Shown: positions 1-6,260 of the stretch, piece after piece
How positions within the stretch are numbered: position 1 is the stretch's first letter
Layout of the letters: each line of letters starts with the position of its first letter
DNA from: Deltaproteobacteria bacterium
GTDB taxonomy: Bacteria > Myxococcota_A > UBA9160
DNA length: 8,330 nt
Assembly (NCBI GenBank): GCA_003520425.1
Contig: DOUU01000174.1
Span: forward strand, 1-8,330
Reading direction: 5' to 3'
Notes under the pieces: generated by a model
What the model was told of the DNA's origin: nothing
The model's database searches: none
The model's input: the letters and a program-made list of their open reading frames with translations, nothing else
Translations under genes and position numbers: made by a program

Positions 1-1170
1 AACGCCTTCGCCTTGCCCGGCGGCGTGATCTTCGTCTCTCGAGGCCTCCTCGCCCTGGTGAACTCCGAGGACGAACTCGCCTGCGTGCTGGGTCATGAGA
101 TCACACACGCGGCTGCGCGGCATCAAGCGGCGGCGCAGCAGACGGAAATGCGCCTTGGTCCCTTCTCCCTCGGATTCGCCCGCGCGGCCTATATGGCTGC
201 CTACCAGCGCGACGAGGAGCGAGCCGCAGACGAAGGGGGCCAGCACTTGGCGGCGGCGGCCGGCTACGACCCGCGAGCCATGGGCGAGTTCTTAAAGCGC
301 CTTGGCGGCGAAGAGCGCCTCATGCTTGGAGCACAGCGTGTTCCCGGCTTCTTCGACACCCACCCTGGCACCGCCGAGCGCATCGCGTCGACAGAGACGC
401 GGGCGCGCGAGATGGCTTGGACGCGAACTCCGCCCATTGCCTCAAACCCCGAGGGCTATCTGCACGAGATCGAGGGCCTTGTATTGGACGAGAATCCGGC
501 GGAGGGGATCTTCCGCGGGAGCCGCTTCGTCCATCCCGATCTCGACTTCACGCTCACCTTCCCGGAAGGCTGGACCACGGTCAACACGGCCTCCGCCGTG
601 GGCGCCGTCTCCCCGAAGCGGGACGCGCGGATCGCTCTTGAGATGGAGCCGGAGACGAGCGACCCGAAGAAAGCGGCGGACAAGTTCCTGGCGGGGCGAG
701 CGGTCAAGATGCATGCCCAAGTGGAGGAGGCTCAGTCCATCTACATCGGAGACCTGCCCGCTTACCAGGTTCGGGGCCGCGTCCCGACCGCACAAGGGGA
801 TGTGGCAGGCCAGCTCACGTGGATCGCCTACCGCGGCCATGTCTACCGCATCAGCGTCGCCGCGCGCTCTCTGGTGGCGTCCGGCTACTTCGGCCGCGCT
901 CAAAGCACCACGCGGAGCTTTCGCCCTCTTAGCGAGGAGGAGCGCCTCTCGGTGTTGGTCTCCCGGCTGCGCATCGCCCATGCCAAGCAGGGGGAGACGA
1001 TCGATGCGCTCTCGCGGCGCAGCGGGAACGCGTGGGACATCGAGAAGACGGCTGTCGCAAACGGATTTTTTGGGGCGGTTACGTTTTTTGAGGGCCAGCC
1101 CGTAAAGATCGCTCTAGCCGAGCCCTACCACTCTGCCGCTCTGAAGACCTCCGCGCTGGCGGCACCCTAG
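1..1170 (+). CDS. M48 family zinc metalloprotease, 5' end cut by window edge
   Basis: The reading frame is open from base 1 and ends with TAG, giving 389 visible residues; the true start lies upstream. The HExxH motif HEITH is at visible residues 32-36, preceded by the family-typical segment PGGVIFVSRGLL. The likely third zinc ligand is Glu73 in the ERAAD motif, and a THPGTAERI segment follows at about 120-128, all as in M48 peptidases of the BepA/LoiP type. These are usually periplasmic or membrane-linked quality-control proteases; any signal peptide would be outside the window. Downstream there is a beta-rich region (about 175-310, PsbP-like in look). The tail (about 320-375) resembles a LysM-like domain, with a QGETIDALSRRSGN stretch and a closing GQPVKI. 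I see no TPR repeats, unlike BepA of E. coli. Family assignment is firm; substrate is unknown. Confidence 0.9.
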   Translation, partial: NAFALPGGVIFVSRGLLALVNSEDELACVLGHEITHAAARHQAAAQQTEMRLGPFSLGFARAAYMAAYQRDEERAADEGGQHLAAAAGYDPRAMGEFLKRLGGEERLMLGAQRVPGFFDTHPGTAERIASTETRAREMAWTRTPPIASNPEGYLHEIEGLVLDENPAEGIFRGSRFVHPDLDFTLTFPEGWTTVNTASAVGAVSPKRDARIALEMEPETSDPKKAADKFLAGRAVKMHAQVEEAQSIYIGDLPAYQVRGRVPTAQGDVAGQLTWIAYRGHVYRISVAARSLVASGYFGRAQSTTRSFRPLSEEERLSVLVSRLRIAHAKQGETIDALSRRSGNAWDIEKTAVANGFFGAVTFFEGQPVKIALAEPYHSAALKTSALAAP

Positions 1171-1196
1171 CGCCGGCCCCTGCGCCGCACCCGGCG
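1171..1196 (+). other. Small hairpin directly after the protease stop
   Basis: CGCCGG (1171-1176) and CCGGCG (1191-1196) form a perfect 6-bp stem around a 14-base loop immediately behind the TAG. No T-run follows, so it is not a classic intrinsic terminator. It could stabilise the mRNA 3' end or be chance in GC-rich DNA. Confidence 0.25.
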
Positions 1197-1213
1197 GAGG
1201 TCGCATCGACGGC

Positions 1214-1229
1214 AGGCGGCTGAATTGCT
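1214..1229 (+). promoter_or_regulatory. Candidate sigma-54 promoter for split glnE
   Basis: AGGCGGCTGAATTGCT has the GG-N10-GC spacing required of -24/-12 promoters. The -12 box is perfect (TTGCT), but the -24 box is only partial (AGGC rather than TGGCACG). The predicted transcript would start near 1240, leaving a 37-base leader before the ATG at 1277. Nitrogen control of an adenylyltransferase would make biological sense. The weak -24 element keeps this tentative. Confidence 0.35.
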
Positions 1230-1276
1230 AGAGGCGCAGGAGCGGCGCAGGCTCCGAAGATCGGGGCGGCTGGAAA

Positions 1277-2752
1277 ATGGGAGGCGCCATGCACGGCGGA
1301 GGCGCCGGGGACGCGCTCTCTCGCGCGTTCGTCGAAGGACTCAAGCACGGCAACCCCGATCCCGGGCTTCTCGCGATCGCCGGGGAGCCCGAGCCGGCGG
1401 GTGCGGCCCTTGCGTTTGTCCGGGCCGCGCAGCACCCCGACCTCGCGCCGCAGCTTGAGCTCTGGGCTCCGGCCCTCCTTTTGTCTGCACGCCCGGGCTT
1501 CGCCGCCGCGCGTTTGCACGAGCTCGCGGGCGCCTGCCGAGAGGCCTGCAGCGCTCCTCTCGACCTTGGCCGGGCACCGGCAGTACCGGTGGTTCTGGGT
1601 GCGAGCAACTTTCTTGCGCGGCTTCTCCTGCGTGATCTTGCGCTCTTGCGTGAGCTCGAAGGGCCGATTCCCGAGGCGCCCGGGCAGAGGCCGAGCGGAT
1701 CCTGGAGCGCGGTTCGAATCTGCAAGTATCGCGGGCTCCTCCGCATCGCCGCGCGTGACCTCCTCGGCCGGCCCTTTTCCGACAGCCCCCGCGAGCTCTC
1801 CGACCTAGCCGATCGCTGCCTGGGCGCGGCCCTTGGTTGCGCGGCGGAGGAGACCAGCACGCCCCCGCCCACGCTTCTCGCCCTCGGAAAGCTCGGAGGG
1901 CGGGAGCTCAACTTCTCCTCCGACGTCGACCTTCTCTTTTTGTATGACACGCCTGGCGAGGCAGAGAACGCCGCGCGCAATGCGGATGTGGCGCGTCTCG
2001 TTCGGGCCTTCAAGGCGGGTCTCGAGCAGCCCACCGAGGAGGGCTTTGCGTACCGGGTGGATCTGGATCTGCGGCCGGAGGGGCCGCAGGGGGCGCTTGC
2101 AAACTCGGTGAACGCCGCCCTCGACTACTACGAGTCCTTCGGCATGGAGTGGGAGCGGCAGATGCTGATCCGGCTGCGCTTTGTCGCGGGACCCGAAGAG
2201 CCCGCCCGCGCCTTCGAGCGGGCGATCGCCCCCTTCGTGTTCCGGCGTCTCATCGACCCCGGGGTCGCGCGGGCCGTGCGTGCGATGAAAGCGCGCATCG
2301 AGGACGAGCGCCGTCGCGCCGGGCGCGACATCGAGGCGGACCTCAAGGAAGGGCCTGGCGGGATCCGGGACGTGGAATTCCTCGTTCAAGCCTTTCAGCT
2401 CTTCCATGGGGGTCGCTTGAAGGAGCTCCGCCAAGGGAGCGTGCTGGAAGCGCTTTCCGTCCTCGGGCGGCTTGGGCTCCTGCCCGAGACGGCCGTGGCC
2501 GACCTCTCGGAGGCCTACACCTGGCTGCGACGTGCCGAGCACGCGCTCCAGATGGTGGAAGAGCGCCAGACGCAGAGCTTCCCGCGCGAGCGCTTCGGGC
2601 AAATCGCACTGGCGCGTCGCATGGGCTACGCCGAGCCGGAGGGCGAGCGCGCGCGCGATCGCCTGCTCGACGACTGGACGACGGTGCGAACCGAGGTGCG
2701 CAGGCAGTTCGAAGCGCTGCTGCTCGGCGCAGGCGACGATGCCGCAGCTTGA
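1277..2752 (+). CDS. glnE: GlnE N-terminal half: glutamine synthetase deadenylylating (adenylyl-removase) domain, separate gene
   Basis: This 491-residue protein matches the N-terminal adenylyl-removase half of GlnE, which removes AMP from glutamine synthetase in the nitrogen-control cascade. After a family-like segment (SNFLARLLLRDLALL, about 112-126) comes the nucleotidyltransferase motif GKLGGRELNFSSDVD (204-218) with metal-binding Asp216 and Asp218. Then come the RVDLDLRPEG and YYESFGMEWERQ segments and KEGPGGIRDVEF (357-368). The C-terminal helical region runs to about 485, and the frame ends in TGA just where the linker to the second domain is expected. ATG 1277 is the first possible start: the frame is closed by a TAG at 1229 and has no alternative start between. 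The ribosome site is weak (GGGGCGG). It overlaps the next gene by 14 bases. In E. coli both activities sit in one protein of 946 residues, with removase about 1-440. The split is unusual and may be real or an assembly frameshift. Confidence 0.88.
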   Translation: MGGAMHGGGAGDALSRAFVEGLKHGNPDPGLLAIAGEPEPAGAALAFVRAAQHPDLAPQLELWAPALLLSARPGFAAARLHELAGACREACSAPLDLGRAPAVPVVLGASNFLARLLLRDLALLRELEGPIPEAPGQRPSGSWSAVRICKYRGLLRIAARDLLGRPFSDSPRELSDLADRCLGAALGCAAEETSTPPPTLLALGKLGGRELNFSSDVDLLFLYDTPGEAENAARNADVARLVRAFKAGLEQPTEEGFAYRVDLDLRPEGPQGALANSVNAALDYYESFGMEWERQMLIRLRFVAGPEEPARAFERAIAPFVFRRLIDPGVARAVRAMKARIEDERRRAGRDIEADLKEGPGGIRDVEFLVQAFQLFHGGRLKELRQGSVLEALSVLGRLGLLPETAVADLSEAYTWLRRAEHALQMVEERQTQSFPRERFGQIALARRMGYAEPEGERARDRLLDDWTTVRTEVRRQFEALLLGAGDDAAA

Positions 2753-4070
2753 GCGGCGACTGGCGGAGACCTTGGGCTCCGAGCGCCTTGCGCGCAGGAT
2801 GAGCGTCAACGGCGAGGCATTTCTTGCGAGGCGCGGAGGCGACGCGGCTGCCCGGAGGCTTGAAGGGGGTGCTCTCTGCGGCGTGGCTCGAGTCCTCGCG
2901 ACGAGCGCCCATTCCGCCCGCCTGCTCGCCACACGCCCCGCGCTCCTGGAGTCGATCGCAGAGTGCTCGTCCGAGACCGCGAGCGGGATTCTCGCGCAGC
3001 ACGCTGCAAGGCTCCTCGAGGACAAGGCGATCCCGCCGGCTGCGGACCTCGAGGCCTTCCTCGATGAGCTGCGCATCCTGCGACGCAGCGAAACCCTCTT
3101 TGTGGCCTGCGTCCAGCTCGGCGGGCTCGTCTCGTTTGCCGAAGCCTCCTGCTTCCTCTCCGCGCTCGCTGAGAACGTGGTGCGCCGCGCGCTTTCCGAG
3201 GCGCAGGCCCGCACCCCTTCGGCCGAGCCTCTTTCCGTCATCGGGATGGGAAAGATCGGAGGCCGCGAGTTCACCTACCATTCCGACCTCGATCTCATTT
3301 TCTTGCAGCGCGGCGGCCCTGAGGCGATTGCGCTTGCCTCGCGCATTGGACAGCGCCTTGTCGCCTATCTCTCCACGATGACGGGCGCTGGCGTGGCGTA
3401 CGAGGTCGACACGAGGCTTCGTCCCTCGGGTGGCCAGGGACTGCTTGTCACGTCCTACGACTCCTTCGCCGCGTATCAGGAGCGCGATGCTCAGCTGTGG
3501 GAGCACCTCGTCTTGATGCGCGCACGGCCCATTGCGGGCGACCTCGTGGGCGCAGGAGAGGCTCTGGTGCGAACGCGAGGGCGGGTGCTCTCGCGGGGGG
3601 CATCTCCCTGGGACGAGGTGACGAAGATGCGCGCGCGCGTGGAGCAAGAACGGGCCGAAAAGGAGGAGCGTTCGGGAAAGATCGCATTCAAGACAGGGCC
3701 GGGCGGGCTCATGGACGTCGACTTTCTTGCTGCCGGCGGGATTCTCGAGCGAGGGGGCGAGCGGCCGCCGCTCGAGATCCCGAGCAATCCGGCCATGCTG
3801 CGCAGCGTGGTGGCGGGTGCCCCGCTCGAGCGCCTGCTCGATGCGTACAGCGAGTTGCGCGAGATCGAGGCCCTGGCCCGCTGGGTGAGGGGGCGTGCGG
3901 TCGAGGTCTTCGATCCCAGGAGCGAAGCCTTCGCGCTCGTTGCCGAGCTCGCGGACCCTCCGGGCGGAGCAGGTGAGCTGAGGGAGCGCATCGAAGCAGC
4001 CCGCGCCACGATTCGAGAGGCCTTCCAGAGCGTCCTCGCCCGGGGCAGCATCGCGGCGCTGGAAGCGTAG
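2739..4070 (+). CDS. glnE: GlnE C-terminal half: glutamine synthetase adenylyltransferase domain, separate gene
   Basis: A 443-residue protein in a different frame from the preceding gene, ending in TAG. It matches the adenylylating half of GlnE, which transfers AMP from ATP to glutamine synthetase. The segment VLATSAHSARLLATRPALL near the N-terminus is the helical lead-in of this half. The catalytic motif GMGKIGGREFTYHSDLD spans 169-185 with Asp183 and Asp185. TRLRPSGGQG, then LWEHLVLMRARPIAGD, and finally KTGPGGLMDVDF (318-329) follow in the family's order. ATG 2739 was chosen because family similarity begins just after it; the frame stays open upstream but reads as shadow sequence. The Shine-Dalgarno is poor (GCAGGCG), so translation probably depends on coupling to the upstream half. 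The two halves sum to 934 residues, close to intact GlnE, so little is missing. Confidence 0.87.
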   Translation: MPQLERRLAETLGSERLARRMSVNGEAFLARRGGDAAARRLEGGALCGVARVLATSAHSARLLATRPALLESIAECSSETASGILAQHAARLLEDKAIPPAADLEAFLDELRILRRSETLFVACVQLGGLVSFAEASCFLSALAENVVRRALSEAQARTPSAEPLSVIGMGKIGGREFTYHSDLDLIFLQRGGPEAIALASRIGQRLVAYLSTMTGAGVAYEVDTRLRPSGGQGLLVTSYDSFAAYQERDAQLWEHLVLMRARPIAGDLVGAGEALVRTRGRVLSRGASPWDEVTKMRARVEQERAEKEERSGKIAFKTGPGGLMDVDFLAAGGILERGGERPPLEIPSNPAMLRSVVAGAPLERLLDAYSELREIEALARWVRGRAVEVFDPRSEAFALVAELADPPGGAGELRERIEAARATIREAFQSVLARGSIAALEA

Positions 4071-4087
4071 GGATCCTCGCCGGGACT

Positions 4088-4390
4088 CTAGTAGGCGACC
4101 CGGGCTTCCAAGCCACCGTCTTCCGCGCGCACCACCACAAGGCGGGACATGCACGGCATGCAGTAGACGCGGTCGCCCGGACGCAGCTCACGGGTCGAGC
4201 GGATCACGACCTTGCACACCGGACAGATCACCTCGTTCGCAGCGAGGGCGTCGCCCGGACCTCTCCACTTGCGGTAGAAGCGCCGGTATTTCGGAGGGAC
4301 CTCATCGAACCCCGTGTCCTCCAAGAGGAAGCGCTGCCGCGGCACGGCCTCCTGTAGGTCATCGTGGCGGAGGAGAGGGTCTGTGCTCAC
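4088..4390 (-). CDS. Small protein with two CxxC pairs (zinc-ribbon or rubredoxin-like)
   Basis: A 100-residue protein starting with GTG. The start overlaps the stop of the upstream diiron gene in a GTGA arrangement, and no Shine-Dalgarno is visible, so it is probably translated by coupling. Cys56/Cys59 (CPVC) and Cys77/Cys80 (CMPC) make a C-X2-C-X17-C-X2-C site that should hold one zinc or iron. The N-terminal half is charged and rich in aromatic and basic residues (PPKYRRFYRKWRG). I do not recognise a named family. Its place as last gene of the diiron operon allows two readings: a zinc-ribbon adaptor, or a rubredoxin-like electron carrier for the diiron proteins. The Cys spacing is shorter than in classic rubredoxins and a little longer than in rubrerythrin tails. 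It converges on the glnE C-terminal gene with 17 bases between. Confidence 0.75.
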   Translation of the reverse strand: MSTDPLLRHDDLQEAVPRQRFLLEDTGFDEVPPKYRRFYRKWRGPGDALAANEVICPVCKVVIRSTRELRPGDRVYCMPCMSRLVVVRAEDGGLEARVAY

Positions 4391-5175
4391 GCGAAGCCGA
4401 GGCGAGCCACGACCTCGAGGTAGCTTCGGCCGAGCTCCGGGCGCTCCTCGTTCGGGACGCCGATCTCGCGCAGCGTCTCTTCAAAGCTCTCGAGAACCCA
4501 GTGATCGAGCTCCTTCTTGACCTCGCCGATGCGGGCGCGGATGTGCGGCGAGGCTTGGAGCCGACGCCCGAGCTCGTTCTCGCCGAAACCGATGTGGCGG
4601 CGCTCGTCCTTCACGATCCCTTGCAGCACCTCCCGCGTCACGAGGTCGGCAGTGCGGGCATGACTCTGGAAGACGGTGAACTCCATCGCTTCGAGGATCA
4701 CGTTCTGTGCGAAGATCGCTGCCTCCCAGTCGCGACTCTCCACCAGCTCCCGCAGCCTGCGCTTGAAGTGGAGAAGGCTCCGCGAGGCGCGTCGCTCGAT
4801 CTCGCTCTCCGGTGCGGGAATCCCGAGCTCAGCCAACCGGTGGAGCAGCACCTCGAGGTGGCGGCCCTCGTCAGCGACCTGGGTGGCGAGGAAGACCTTG
4901 GTGAGCCGGTTTGGAGCAATGGCCACAAGCCCGCTCGCGCCCTCGAGCGCCGCCGTTTCGCCGACGCAGTAGTTGCAAAGGACCGTCACGAGTCGCTCCC
5001 GCTCGTCGGGAGCGAGGGGGGCACCGTGCACGTCCGGCCGGTGTCCGAAGCTCAGACCCGCGAGATAGCCCTGGACGGACTGGAACCAGAACTCGAAGGA
5101 GTGCACCTCCTCGAGAAAGGCCTCCGGCTCCAGTGCGTGGACGTCCGCCGCTTCGTCCCGGGTCCCTCGCTCCAC
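4387..5175 (-). CDS. Ferritin-like diiron protein, second of a tandem pair
   Basis: A predicted 262-residue four-helix-bundle diiron protein of the ferritin-like/ribonucleotide-reductase-R2-like superfamily. The expected ligands are all present: Glu73 (VGETAA), Glu103 and His106 (DEGRH), Glu162 (ILEAMEF), Glu191 and His194 (DERRHIGFGEN). There is no signal peptide, so it should be cytosolic. The GTG start at 5175 is preferred over longer options because AGGAGG (5181-5186) lies five bases upstream and it falls 14 bases after the previous gene's stop. An open frame extends to 5322 but would overlap the paralogue and looks like shadow sequence. It aligns through its length with the upstream paralogue, with the same ligand spacing to within three residues. 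Substrate is unknown. Candidates are an oxidase or oxygenase, an R2-like protein, or an O2/NO/peroxide-handling protein; iron storage is less likely. Confidence 0.85.
   Translation of the reverse strand: MERGTRDEAADVHALEPEAFLEEVHSFEFWFQSVQGYLAGLSFGHRPDVHGAPLAPDERERLVTVLCNYCVGETAALEGASGLVAIAPNRLTKVFLATQVADEGRHLEVLLHRLAELGIPAPESEIERRASRSLLHFKRRLRELVESRDWEAAIFAQNVILEAMEFTVFQSHARTADLVTREVLQGIVKDERRHIGFGENELGRRLQASPHIRARIGEVKKELDHWVLESFEETLREIGVPNEERPELGRSYLEVVARLGFA
5116..5148 (-). repeat. Repeated ALEPE peptide segment, copy in second diiron gene
   Basis: Residues 10-20 of the second diiron protein (ADVHALEPEAF) match residues 254-264 of the first (ADLNALEPEEM) in 7 of 11 positions. The DNA copies lie 164 bases apart across the gene junction. 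The segment is at the N-terminus of one protein and the C-terminus of the other. Confidence 0.4.
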
Positions 5176-5189
5176 CGCGGCCTCCTGCG
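5176..5189 (-). promoter_or_regulatory. Strong ribosome binding site between the two diiron genes
   Basis: The 14-base gap between the two diiron genes contains AGGAGG five bases before the GTG codon at 5175. This decides the start of the second gene and marks the pair as one transcript. Confidence 0.8.
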
Positions 5190-6071
5190 CTAGGGCCGGA
5201 TCGGAGTCTGGTACTCGATGCCGATCCGTCCCAGGCGGACCTTGAACTCCTTCAACACCGTGTCCGCGAGCAGGCTCTCCATCTCCTCCGGCTCGAGGGC
5301 ATTGAGGTCGGCACCGTGCCACTCGGCCTTGGGTGCACCGGACGTGGACATGCGCAGCTTCTTGAACTCCTCGCGCGCCGGATTGTTGCGGAAGGAGTCC
5401 GCGAAGGTCGCCAGCATGTAGTAGGACATCTCCTTTTGCATGCGCTCAATCGCTGGCTTCTTCTCCGGATGCTCTTGGATCAGCGAACCGATCCGGTTCT
5501 CGCCAAAGCCCACGTGCCGTCGCTCATCGGCAATCGTTCCCGAGAGGGTGTGAGCGAACTTCGGGTTCAGGGTCTGGCTCCCTGCATACATCATCTCGAA
5601 GACGCTAAACGCCATGCCCTCGAGCACAACGTTCTGCCCCACCACACCGGCCACAAAGTCCTTGCGGTCCACCTTCTCCAGCAGGACCTCCGCAAACTTC
5701 ATGAGATTCGGGTTGGCGTACTGCTCGATCGCGCTCTCGAGCTCACTTTTCTTGAGGCCAAGGTCGAAGAGGCGCTGGGTAAAGATCTCCACGTGTCGCG
5801 CCTCATCGAGGGTTTGGGTTGCGAGAAAGCGCTTGCTCGCTTCGTCGGGGGCGGAGTTGATGAGGCCCGAAGAGGCGGCGAGGGCGCAGCGCTCCCCGAC
5901 CACAAGCTGGACCGTGGTCCCGATGGCCTGCTCGCGCAGCAGCGGATCGGAGACGATGAGCTCGGACTCGCTCTCGCCCGGTGGGTGGCCGAACTCGGTT
6001 CCCACGAGGTAGCCCTGGGGACAGGACTCGAGCCAGTGCTGGACGGAGTACATCGAAAGGAAATCAGACAT
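5190..6071 (-). CDS. Ferritin-like diiron protein, first of a tandem pair and operon leader
   Basis: A predicted 293-residue cytosolic diiron protein of the ferritin-like/R2-like superfamily. Ligands are Glu60 (VVGERCA), Glu90 and His93 (DEARH), Glu151 (VLEGMAF), Glu183 and His186 (DERRHVGFGEN). The N-terminal WLESCPQGYLVGTEFGH corresponds to the FQSVQGYLAGLSFGH segment of its neighbour. ATG 6071 was chosen because GAGGAG (6077-6082) lies five bases upstream; an in-frame ATG at 6143 would lie beyond the promoter. After the bundle it carries about 50 extra residues that the second protein lacks, containing the ADLNALEPEEM segment and ending in IEYQTPIRP. It is followed by the paralogue and the CxxC protein, and is transcribed away from the globin kinase. 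The exact reaction cannot be told from sequence; oxygenase, oxidase or gas-handling roles are all open. Confidence 0.87.
   Translation of the reverse strand: MSDFLSMYSVQHWLESCPQGYLVGTEFGHPPGESESELIVSDPLLREQAIGTTVQLVVGERCALAASSGLINSAPDEASKRFLATQTLDEARHVEIFTQRLFDLGLKKSELESAIEQYANPNLMKFAEVLLEKVDRKDFVAGVVGQNVVLEGMAFSVFEMMYAGSQTLNPKFAHTLSGTIADERRHVGFGENRIGSLIQEHPEKKPAIERMQKEMSYYMLATFADSFRNNPAREEFKKLRMSTSGAPKAEWHGADLNALEPEEMESLLADTVLKEFKVRLGRIGIEYQTPIRP
5280..5312 (-). repeat. Repeated ALEPE peptide segment, copy in first diiron gene
   Basis: This encodes residues 254-264 (ADLNALEPEEM) in the C-terminal extension of the first diiron protein. It is the partner of the similar segment at the N-terminus of the second protein. 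Confidence 0.4.
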
Positions 6072-6076
6072 CGTTT

Positions 6077-6082
6077 CTCCTC
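6077..6082 (-). promoter_or_regulatory. Ribosome binding site of the diiron operon
   Basis: GAGGAG on the minus strand, five bases before ATG 6071, fixes the start of the first diiron gene. It directly abuts one arm of the inverted repeat that brackets the promoter. Confidence 0.8.
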
Positions 6083-6141
6083 GGCTTTCCCCGCCATCGT
6101 GGACGGCAAATGTCGTGCCACGCGCGAAGGGCGGGGAAGCC
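6083..6141. repeat. Inverted repeat bracketing the diiron promoter
   Basis: GGCTTTCCCCGCC (6083-6095) and GGCGGGGAAGCC (6130-6141) are inverted copies differing by one missing base. A nested perfect pair, CGTGG (6098-6102) and CCACG (6118-6122), lies inside. If transcription starts at the predicted site near 6094, the right arm is upstream of the start. The repeat would then act as DNA, as an operator or cruciform, rather than as an mRNA hairpin. A longer transcript would instead fold into a stem ending just before the ribosome site. Confidence 0.6.
6105..6120 (-). promoter_or_regulatory. Sigma-54 (-24/-12) promoter of the diiron operon
   Basis: On the minus strand, TGGCACGACATTTGCC matches the sigma-54 consensus TGGCACG-N4-TTGC at every fixed base, with exact GG-N10-GC spacing. 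Only the final W position is C. With the -12 C at 6106, transcription should begin near 6094. That gives a 23-base leader holding the GAGGAG ribosome site. Such promoters need an AAA+ activator bound upstream, so the operon is expected to be tightly switched. Confidence 0.8.
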
Positions 6142-6167
6142 ATGTGGGAAGGGCCTGTGCAGCGCTC

Positions 6168-6215
6168 TGTCCCAAACGGCTGCGGCGGCGGGTCTCCCCT
6201 GTGGCGGCTTGTCCC
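6168..6215. promoter_or_regulatory. Possible activator-site region: TGTCCC direct repeats 42 bp apart
   Basis: TGTCCC occurs at 6168-6173 and again at 6210-6215, a 42-bp period equal to four helical turns. Relative to the predicted diiron start these lie about 75 and 117 bases upstream, where sigma-54 activators usually bind. A further GGCGGG/CCCGCC inverted pair (6187-6192, 6213-6218) overlaps the second copy. The motif is short, so this is speculative. Confidence 0.25.
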
Positions 6216-6228
6216 GCCCGCTCTGCGA

Positions 6229-6244
6229 TGGCATCTTCTTTGCT
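6229..6244 (+). promoter_or_regulatory. Candidate sigma-54 promoter for the globin kinase
   Basis: TGGCATCTTCTTTGCT matches TGGCAYR-N4-TTGCW except at one -24 position, with exact GG-N10-GC spacing. It predicts a start near 6255, only six bases before ATG 6261, so the mRNA would be nearly leaderless. The short leader counts against it; the match itself is good. Confidence 0.45.
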
Positions 6245-6260
6245 GAGGTCTCGACTTTCG

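Noticed and set aside
4071..4087. Terminator between glnE and the CxxC gene
   Set aside because: The 17 bases show no stem or T-run.
1805..4154. Long minus-strand open frames opposite glnE (489 and 603 residues)
   Set aside because: They lie wholly antisense to two genes with clear GlnE motifs, are rich in Arg/Ala/Ser, and show no recognisable domain. High GC makes such shadow frames common.
4501..5193. Plus-strand frame of 230 residues
   Set aside because: It is the complement of the second diiron gene, which has ligands, ribosome site and operon context.
5176..5322. Longer start for the second diiron protein
   Set aside because: The added 49 residues overlap the paralogue's end, look non-coding, and would ignore the ideal AGGAGG before GTG 5175.
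6146..6161. Another GG-N10-GC motif on the plus strand before the kinase
   Set aside because: Only the -12 side resembles consensus; the -24 box lacks TGGC, and the site at 6229-6244 is much better.
4911..6260. N-terminal extension giving an 877-residue kinase
   Set aside because: The extra 450 residues are antisense to the diiron operon and have no domain; globin similarity starts just after ATG 6261.
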